Assembly (NCBI GenBank): GCA_003500165.1
Contig: DNSZ01000312.1
Span: 1 to 13,895 of the forward strand
DNA: 13,895 nt
Source: Paracoccaceae bacterium
GTDB taxonomy: Bacteria > Pseudomonadota > Alphaproteobacteria > Rhodobacterales > Rhodobacteraceae
Direction of reading: 5' to 3'
The first letter of the stretch is position 1. Every line of letters begins with the position of its first letter. A program made the translations under genes and the position numbers. The notes below the pieces were generated by a model. It was not told where the DNA came from, did no database searches, and saw only the letters and a program-made list of their open reading frames with translations. Of the stretch, positions 1 to 5,163 are shown piece after piece.

Positions 1-18
1 GCCCGCCGCGCGGCGGGC
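1..18. repeat. Perfect 18-bp GC palindrome at the window edge
   Basis: The bases gcccgccgc and gcggcgggc form a perfect palindrome of G and C only. It overlaps the outer stem of the adjacent hairpin at 15-18, so the two structures would compete. The left side is cut by the window edge and may continue. Its role is unknown; it may be part of a bidirectional terminator. Confidence 0.55.
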
Positions 19-48
19 GCCCTCCCGGGCGTGCGCCCGGGAGCGCCC
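15..48 (-). terminator. Large GC-rich hairpin after the BKACE gene, probable transcription terminator
   Basis: An inverted repeat has arms ctcccgggc (22-30) and gcccgggag (35-43) around a 4-nt loop. An outer stem gggcg/cgccc (15-19 with 44-48) extends it to 14 pairs, with a 2-nt bulge at 20-21. It lies about 60 nt past the stop of the minus-strand BKACE gene, where an operon terminator is expected. Neither strand has a U-tract after it, so intrinsic termination is not certain. It could instead protect mRNA 3' ends, or also serve a gene beyond the left edge. Confidence 0.5.
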
Positions 49-106
49 GAAAGAGACCGCATCGCCCGGCACAACGGAGCTGTCGAACCGATCAGGCGCG
101 ACGGCG

Positions 107-1036
107 CTATATCGCGACGCGGTCTGCGCCCTTCAGCCCGAGAATGGCCCGCGCTTCTGCGGGCGTCGCGATCTCGTTTCCCTGCAATTCCAGAATACTT
201 GCAATCCTCTCGACCTGTTGTGCGTTTGAGATGGCCTTTTCGCCCCGGGCAATGAAAAGGGAGTCCTCGAGGCCCACGCGCACATGGCCGCCCATCATCG
301 CCGCCGTTGCCGCGATGCGCATCTGTTGCGCACCGGCACCGATCGCCGACCACTGATAGCCATCGCCGAACAGCTTGTCGGCGGTCTTCTTCAGGAACAT
401 CAGGTTCTCGAGCTCGGCCGAGATACCCCCCAGAATTCCCATGACGAACTGCAGGAAGATCGGTTTCCGGAAGTAGCCCTGATCGAGGCAGAACTTCAGG
501 TTGTAGAGATGCCCGACATCATAGCATTCATGTTCGAATTTCACGTGATGCGGGTCGCCGCCCAGTTCTCTTGCCACCATGCGGATATCGGCGAAGGTAT
601 TGCGAAAGATGTTGCCTTCGGAGGCGCGGATATAGCCCTCCTCCCAATCCTCTTTCCAACGCGTATAGCGGTCGGCCAGCGGATGGATGGCAAAGTTCAT
701 CGAGCCCATGTTCAGGCTGCACATCTCGGGGCTGAAACGCAGGGCGGCCGGAATACGCTCGGCCACGGTCATGACCGGGTTGCCGCCGGTCGAGATGTTG
801 ATCACCGCATCCGTCGCCTGGCGGATTTGCGGCAGGAACAGTTGGAAATGCGCCGGATCGACCGAGGGCGCGCCGGTCTCCGGATGGCGCGCATGGAGGT
901 GGATGATGGCGGCCCCGGCTTCGGCGGCGGCAATGGCCTGCCCAGCGATGTCGCCGGGCGTGACCGGCAGCGCGTCGGACATGGTCGGGGTGTGGATCGC
1001 GCCGGTGATCGCGCAGGTGATGATGGTCTTCGACAT
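107..1036 (-). CDS. BKACE-family beta-keto acid cleavage enzyme (3-keto-5-aminohexanoate cleavage protein family, ex-DUF849)
   Basis: This 309-aa protein belongs to the zinc-dependent BKACE family. These enzymes condense a beta-keto acid with acetyl-CoA and split it into acetoacetate and a new acyl-CoA, in the cytoplasm. The residues numbered for the lysine-fermentation enzyme Kce (from memory) are mostly present at the same spacing: HLH with His46 and His48, Ser82 in NISTGG, and Arg253, Glu257, Asp258 in RVGLED, matching Kce Arg226, Glu230, Asp231. Zinc ligands would be His46, His48 and Glu257. Kce Glu14, which contacts the substrate amino group, is Ile14 here (TGAIH), so 3-keto-5-aminohexanoate itself is an unlikely substrate. 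The ATG start is chosen over a TTG two codons upstream because GGAGG lies 7 nt before the ATG but only 1-2 nt before the TTG. The gene starts 2 nt after the cyclase stop and is last in the TRAP operon. The family call is firm; the substrate is unknown. Confidence 0.93.
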   Translation of the reverse strand: MSKTIITCAITGAIHTPTMSDALPVTPGDIAGQAIAAAEAGAAIIHLHARHPETGAPSVDPAHFQLFLPQIRQATDAVINISTGGNPVMTVAERIPAALRFSPEMCSLNMGSMNFAIHPLADRYTRWKEDWEEGYIRASEGNIFRNTFADIRMVARELGGDPHHVKFEHECYDVGHLYNLKFCLDQGYFRKPIFLQFVMGILGGISAELENLMFLKKTADKLFGDGYQWSAIGAGAQQMRIAATAAMMGGHVRVGLEDSLFIARGEKAISNAQQVERIASILELQGNEIATPAEARAILGLKGADRVAI

Positions 1037-1038
1037 GC

Positions 1039-1815
1039 TCAATCCTCCAGAATGGCGACGGCGCGGGTGAAACCGGCAGAGGCTGCCTTGATCTTCACCG
1101 GAAAACAGCAGACTGTGAACCCGGTCGGCGGCAGAACCTCGAGATTGGCGAGCTTCTCCATGTGGCAGTAGCCGATCTCCATCGATGCGCGATGCCCTTC
1201 CCAGATGATCGCGGGGTCATGGGTTTCGGCCCACCGGGTGGCGGTGTGCGCGAATGGCGCGTCCCACGACCAGGCATCGGTGCCGGTGATCCGCACCCCC
1301 CGTTCCAGCAGGTAAAGCGTGGCCTCGCGGCCCATGCCGCAACCGGAATGGACATAGTCCGGCTGGCCGTATTTCGCGCCCGCGGATGTGTTCACGACGA
1401 CGATGTCGAAGGGCTGCACGGCATGGCCGATCCGGTCAAGCTCGGCGGTCAGTTCCGCGACGGTCACGACATGGCCGTCGGGCAGGTGGCGAAAGTCGAG
1501 CTTGACGCCCGGGTTCATGCACCATTCCAGCGGCACCTCGTCGATGGTGATCGCGCGCCGGCCGCCATCCATGGTCGAGTGGTGATGATAGGGCGCGTCG
1601 AGATGGGTGCCGTTATGGGTGGCGACCCGCAGGAACTCGATCGCCCAGCCCTCGCCGCCCGGAAGTTGCTCGGGCTTCAGGCCGGGAAAGAAACCGATGA
1701 CCTGATCGGCGGTTTCGGCATGGGCCATATAGTCGATCTCGGGCAGCATCATCGGCGGGTCCGAGGCGATGTCGGCCTCGAGCGCCACCGAAATGTCGAC
1801 GATCCGTCGCGTCAT
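1039..1815 (-). CDS. Cyclase-family (kynurenine formamidase / isatin hydrolase-like) metal-dependent hydrolase
   Basis: This 258-aa protein belongs to the cyclase family (PF04199), which includes bacterial kynurenine formamidase, isatin hydrolase and several lactone or amide hydrolases. The defining metal motif is HNGTHLDAPYHH at residues 67-78, supplying His67, His71, Asp73 and His77 for Mn or Zn. A second conserved part, around residues 156-183, contains HSGCGMGREA and ends in GTDAWSWD, a usual position for the family's oxyanion and metal-shell residues. There is no signal peptide, so it acts in the cytoplasm. AGGAGG lies 6 nt before the ATG. The gene begins 8 nt after dctM and ends 2 nt before the BKACE ATG. 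In this context it probably hydrolyses or ring-opens the imported compound, or an intermediate, before BKACE cleavage. No kynurenine-pathway gene is nearby, so kynurenine formamidase is not supported. Confidence 0.9.
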   Translation of the reverse strand: MTRRIVDISVALEADIASDPPMMLPEIDYMAHAETADQVIGFFPGLKPEQLPGGEGWAIEFLRVATHNGTHLDAPYHHHSTMDGGRRAITIDEVPLEWCMNPGVKLDFRHLPDGHVVTVAELTAELDRIGHAVQPFDIVVVNTSAGAKYGQPDYVHSGCGMGREATLYLLERGVRITGTDAWSWDAPFAHTATRWAETHDPAIIWEGHRASMEIGYCHMEKLANLEVLPPTGFTVCCFPVKIKAASAGFTRAVAILED

Positions 1816-1823
1816 GTAACCTC

Positions 1824-3134
1824 CTATCGGCCCAGCAGGCCGGTTGCGATCTCGGGCACGGCGATGACGGCGCCCAGGCAGACGAGCATCATCAGCGCAA
1901 AGGGCGCGGCCCCCAGAAAGATGTCGGTCAGCGAAATCTCGGCATCGTCGAGGGTGGACTTGATGACATAGACGGAGATCCCGAAAGGCGGCGTAAGAAG
2001 CCCGATTTCCACGGCAATCACGGTGACGATGCCGAACCAGATCAGGTCGATCCCCATGGGTTGCACGATCGGCAGCATCAACGGCACCACGATCAGCATG
2101 ATCGACGAGGAATCGAGGATCATGCCGAAAAGGATCACGATCAGCACATAAAGCAGGATGAAGGCGATCGCGGTCAGGTCGGCCGCCGCCACCATGCCGC
2201 CAAACGCTCCGGGAACACCCGAAAAGGCCAGCATCCGCGAATACATCTGCGCGGCGATGATCAGGAAACAGACCGAGGCGGTGACAAGGCCCGTCTCGAC
2301 AAGCACCTCCCACAGCCCGCTCAGCGTCAGCGTGCCCCTGGCAAAGCCGATGGCCAGTGCGCCAAGTGTCCCGATTGCGCCCGCCTCGACAGGGGAGAAC
2401 ACACCGCCATAGATGCCGCCAAGGACCAGCAGGATCAGCAGCGTGATCGGCCCGCCCTTGAGCAGCAGGTCCCGGGCGCCCAGGTCGTTCTCGCCCTCGC
2501 TCAGGTTTCGACCGACGAACCCCGGCAGGAACGTCGCCATCAGCACGGTGCCGATCCCGAACAGCAAGGCCAGCAGCAGGCCGGGCCCGATCCCCGCAAG
2601 AAACAGGTCGCCGACGCTTTGTTCGGTCAAGAGCCCGAACAGGATCAGCAAGAGCGAGGGCGGGATCAGCATGCCCAGAACCGACGATCCGGCCACGACA
2701 CCCACCGCAAAGCGCGGCGTATAGCCGTGCCGGCGCATCTCGGGGACCGCAAGACGGGTAAACACGGCAGCCGAGGCGATGGAGATACCGGTGATCGCGG
2801 CAAAGATCGTGTTGGCGCCGATGGTGCCCACCCCAAGCCCGCCCCGGATACGGCGAAACATGGCGTTGGCGACGTCGAAGGCATCCCGGCCCATCCCGCT
2901 TTGGCTGACGACAAAGCCCATCAGCACGAAAAGCGGCACGACCCCGAAGAAATACCCCGAAATCGCGTCATTGGCCGCCAGGCCGAGCATGCGCGAGGCC
3001 AGCACGACCGAGTCCATCATGACCCAGACACCGACAAAGCTGCACAGGATCAGCGCGATCGGAACGTAAAGGCCGAACAGGATCAGCACCCCCATGGAAC
3101 CGAGCGCGACCACCCCGACGGCAAAGTCCGTCAC
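1824..3134 (-). CDS. dctM: TRAP transporter large permease subunit (DctM type)
   Basis: This 436-aa, very hydrophobic protein is the large membrane subunit of a tripartite ATP-independent periplasmic transporter. It carries out Na+- or H+-driven translocation of the ligand delivered by the binding protein. Family hallmarks are FAAITGIS (residues 111-118) and LGMLIPPS (153-160), followed by repeated membrane helices typical of the roughly 12-helix DctM fold. Length is normal for the family. A GTG start is chosen because it forms a GTGA overlap with the dctQ stop, implying translational coupling; the open frame upstream of it only overlaps dctQ. The cyclase gene follows after 8 nt. The symbol reflects the subunit type and does not imply dicarboxylate specificity. 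Confidence 0.94.
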   Translation of the reverse strand: MTDFAVGVVALGSMGVLILFGLYVPIALILCSFVGVWVMMDSVVLASRMLGLAANDAISGYFFGVVPLFVLMGFVVSQSGMGRDAFDVANAMFRRIRGGLGVGTIGANTIFAAITGISIASAAVFTRLAVPEMRRHGYTPRFAVGVVAGSSVLGMLIPPSLLLILFGLLTEQSVGDLFLAGIGPGLLLALLFGIGTVLMATFLPGFVGRNLSEGENDLGARDLLLKGGPITLLILLVLGGIYGGVFSPVEAGAIGTLGALAIGFARGTLTLSGLWEVLVETGLVTASVCFLIIAAQMYSRMLAFSGVPGAFGGMVAAADLTAIAFILLYVLIVILFGMILDSSSIMLIVVPLMLPIVQPMGIDLIWFGIVTVIAVEIGLLTPPFGISVYVIKSTLDDAEISLTDIFLGAAPFALMMLVCLGAVIAVPEIATGLLGR

Positions 3135-3667
3135 GCCCGATACCCCAGATGACGCCGCAGGATCCGGGCCGCGAACTGCAACAGCAGCAGCCCCGCGCCG
3201 ATCAGCAGCATCAGCTTCACGGGCCATGTCGGCGCCGTGAAATCGCCGATCGCACCGACGAAGTCGTTCCGTTCCCAGGACTGCACCAGTATCGGCCAAT
3301 GCGCGTACAGGATCGCGGCGAGAGCCACGATCCCGAAGCCGTCGAACAGGGTTTCAAGAGCGGCAGCGACCCGCGGAACCCGCCGCCTGAGACTGCCCAG
3401 CACCCCGTCGCTGCGGGTCATGCGCCCGGCCTTCAGCGCCATCGGTGCCTGCAGGAAAACGATCGCGACGATGGACAGCGACACCATCTCCGGCACGCCG
3501 GAGACCGGCGCGCCGAACAGGTTGCGACCCGCGACATCGGCCCCGATCAACAGAACCAGCCCGAAGATCAGCAGCGAGCCCACCACATTGGCCGCTGCGG
3601 TGATCGCGTCGAGCCAGCGCAACGGCAAGGGCTGGCCCGGTGCGGCCGGCGTTTCCTGGTGGCTCAC
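3131..3667 (-). CDS. dctQ: TRAP transporter small permease subunit (DctQ type)
   Basis: This 178-aa protein has four hydrophobic helices at about residues 22-44, 57-78, 104-127 and 148-168, the layout of the DctQ small subunit. The segment ADVAGRNLFGAPVSGVPE (43-60) matches the conserved loop after helix 1 in this family. It partners with DctM in the inner membrane. The GTG start overlaps the dctP stop (GTGA), and its own stop overlaps the dctM GTG in the same way. The two tandem GTGA junctions indicate a single coupled transcript and fixed subunit ratios. Sequence similarity is low in this family, so topology and position carry most of the weight. Confidence 0.9.
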   Translation of the reverse strand: MSHQETPAAPGQPLPLRWLDAITAAANVVGSLLIFGLVLLIGADVAGRNLFGAPVSGVPEMVSLSIVAIVFLQAPMALKAGRMTRSDGVLGSLRRRVPRVAAALETLFDGFGIVALAAILYAHWPILVQSWERNDFVGAIGDFTAPTWPVKLMLLIGAGLLLLQFAARILRRHLGYRA

Positions 3668-4719
3668 TCCGCGTCCCAGTCGCGCAGCGGGGTGGCCCCG
3701 GCCTCGCGCATCGCGGTCATGTAGAGCGCCAGGATCGCGCTGCCGGGCTGGCCCTGCGAGTCGAGCTGTGCGGCCCATTGCTGCGCGGCGTTTTCCATCC
3801 CGGCGGCCCATGCCGCACGCATCTCGGCGGGGGCGTCGGTGATGGTGGCGCCGCTGTCGGCCATGCTGGCAAAGGCCGTCGCGACCGCCGCTTCCAGCGC
3901 GTCGAGGTACCAGTCCCGCGCCGCGTCTGCACCGGCGTGCAGGGCCGCCTGCACCTCGGCCGGGAGACCTTCGTACCAGGCTTCGTTGGCGCAAAGCCCG
4001 CCGGCATATTGCGCGCCCAGGCCGAACCGCGTGACATGGGGCGCGACCTCGTACAGACGGCCCGGCAGCGCGGCCGACGCGAACACGATCACGCCGTCAT
4101 AGACCCCGGTCTGAAGCTCGTTGTAATAGGTCGTCAGATTGCCCGAGACCCCCACAGCCCCGGTCCCCGACAGCCAGTTGATCGCCGGACCGGGCGCGGC
4201 GATCTTGCGTCCCTCGAGATCGGCAAGGCTTGCCACCGGGAAATCGGTCATCAACAGATAGTCGTCGATGCCGATCGGGGCGCCAAGATAGACGACGCCA
4301 TTCGCCGCCCAGGGCGCGGCCATGCGCGGATCGTCGCGCTGCAGCCGGTCCATCAGGATGCTGACGGTGCGCGGATCATCGCTGACGAAGGGCGTGTAGT
4401 AGGTGACGTTCAGCACCGCCAGCTTGGCCGGATCGAACAGGCTTTGGCAGACACCGATTTCGGCGAGCCCGGCTTCGACCGTTTCAAGCTCGTCGCCGAC
4501 CCCGGCGATCGCCCCGCCATACTGGCCGGTGAAGCGCATGCTCTGGCCGGTGCCTTCCAGCGCCGCATTCACGCCCGGCGCAAAGGCCTGATCGATCATC
4601 TGCACCCAGCGGAACACCGGCGGGTGACCCGCGACCACGGTGGCCGAATACTCTTCGGCCGCCGCAATGCCAGGAAGCGCGGCGAGACATGCCACCGCTG
4701 CAAGCGTTCTGGTCTTCAT
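3664..4719 (-). CDS. dctP: TRAP transporter periplasmic substrate-binding protein (DctP type)
   Basis: This 351-aa protein starts with a Sec signal peptide: basic MKTR, a hydrophobic stretch to about residue 18, and likely cleavage after AAA (residues 19-21). It is the first gene of the operon and captures the ligand in the periplasm. DctP-type features are the LADLEGRKIAAPG segment (165-177), the later YNELQTGVYDGVI (199-211), and a helical C-terminal tail. In most family members the position of Ala174 is an Arg (K-[IVL]-R) that forms a salt bridge with a ligand carboxylate. Its absence suggests a different ligand or binding mode. A strong GGGGAGG lies before the ATG. The family call is secure; the ligand is unknown. 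Other parts of the uptake system and the enzymes follow without gaps. Confidence 0.92.
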   Translation of the reverse strand: MKTRTLAAVACLAALPGIAAAEEYSATVVAGHPPVFRWVQMIDQAFAPGVNAALEGTGQSMRFTGQYGGAIAGVGDELETVEAGLAEIGVCQSLFDPAKLAVLNVTYYTPFVSDDPRTVSILMDRLQRDDPRMAAPWAANGVVYLGAPIGIDDYLLMTDFPVASLADLEGRKIAAPGPAINWLSGTGAVGVSGNLTTYYNELQTGVYDGVIVFASAALPGRLYEVAPHVTRFGLGAQYAGGLCANEAWYEGLPAEVQAALHAGADAARDWYLDALEAAVATAFASMADSGATITDAPAEMRAAWAAGMENAAQQWAAQLDSQGQPGSAILALYMTAMREAGATPLRDWDAE

Positions 4720-4767
4720 TTCCTGTCCTCCCCTTTTTTCGGTTCATTGTTGTCCGGCGGCTGCCGG

Positions 4768-4824
4768 GCCGCATCGGCTTTCTGCGGCAACGCCCCGGTC
4801 ATCGATGCGTCCGGGAAACCCGGA
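4768..4824 (-). promoter_or_regulatory. Two consecutive small hairpins in the dctP leader
   Basis: The arms gccgca (4768-4773) and tgcggc (4783-4788) form a 6-bp stem with a 9-nt loop. The arms tccggg (4810-4815) and cccgga (4819-4824) form a second 6-bp stem with a 3-nt loop. Both lie 50-105 nt upstream of the dctP ATG, either in the 5' leader or as operator-like DNA repeats. They match no riboswitch class that I recognise. Function is unknown. Confidence 0.3.
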
Positions 4825-4935
4825 TCGCGCGGCGGCGCATCCCGGGCCGGGCAGGGGCGCACCGCTCGCGATGCGACAGCTGATGGTGCGGACGGCCCTT
4901 CATCAGCCCGGGGCGACCATGGCCGCAAGGTGATG

Positions 4936-4957
4936 GCGGTGCGGGGCGCCGCACCGC
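4936..4957 (-). terminator. Perfect 9-bp-stem hairpin, candidate gcvP-side terminator
   Basis: The arms gcggtgcgg (4936-4944) and ccgcaccgc (4949-4957) pair perfectly around the loop ggcg. The hairpin lies about 205 nt beyond the gcvP stop in the direction of transcription. No U-tract follows on either strand. It may terminate gcv transcription, or it may be a dyad operator upstream of dctP. Confidence 0.35.
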
Positions 4958-5129
4958 TGCCGCCATAGGGCGATGCCGCGTTGTTCCGGGCCGCCCCGCA
5001 TGGGCGCCGGAGGTCCGGTTCGGTCGGTCCGTTCTGCCGGTGGCGCGCGGGTCATGGGGCGACGATGCCCGCCGACGGATCGGTTCGTCAAGGAGCGGGC
5101 GCAAGCCGCCCCGGCAAAGCCGCGCCGCC

Positions 5130-5145
5130 GGCCCCGCCCGGGGCC
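5130..5145 (-). terminator. Short GC hairpin just past the gcvP stop
   Basis: The arms ggcccc (5130-5135) and ggggcc (5140-5145) form a 6-bp G-C stem with a 4-nt loop, starting 18 nt after the gcvP stop codon. The position suits a terminator or 3'-end stabiliser. The lack of a U-tract and the GC background make it uncertain. Confidence 0.3.
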
Positions 5146-5163
5146 AGCGCCGCGCGTCACCGA

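Larger units (their letters stand above)
4720..5163. other. 444-bp intergenic region without a convincing gene
   Basis: This gap lies between the end of gcvP and the start of the TRAP operon, both on the minus strand. Short open frames occur on both strands, but none has a good ribosome site plus a sensible protein composition; their translations are Arg/Pro/Ala-rich, as expected of noncoding GC-rich DNA. The region must hold the end of the gcv transcript and the start of the dctP transcript. I see several inverted repeats (listed separately) but no convincing -35/-10 pair for dctP and no regulator gene. Confidence 0.6.

Noticed and set aside
1037..1042. TTG start two codons upstream for the BKACE gene
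   Set aside because: GGAGG would be only 1-2 nt away. The ATG has correct spacing and aligns with the usual family N-terminus.
1816..2313. N-terminal extension of the cyclase gene into dctM
   Set aside because: The chosen ATG has AGGAGG at proper spacing and starts the known family domain; the extension would only overlap dctM in another frame.
2061..3152. A plus-strand open frame of 363 codons opposite dctM
   Set aside because: Its translation is repetitive in Asp, Gln, His and Arg with no motif, and it is fully antisense to a clear membrane protein gene.
4716..4928. A 70-aa minus-strand open frame just upstream of dctP
   Set aside because: It overlaps the dctP start, has Pro/Arg/Ala-rich composition without any motif, and has no ribosome site that stands out.
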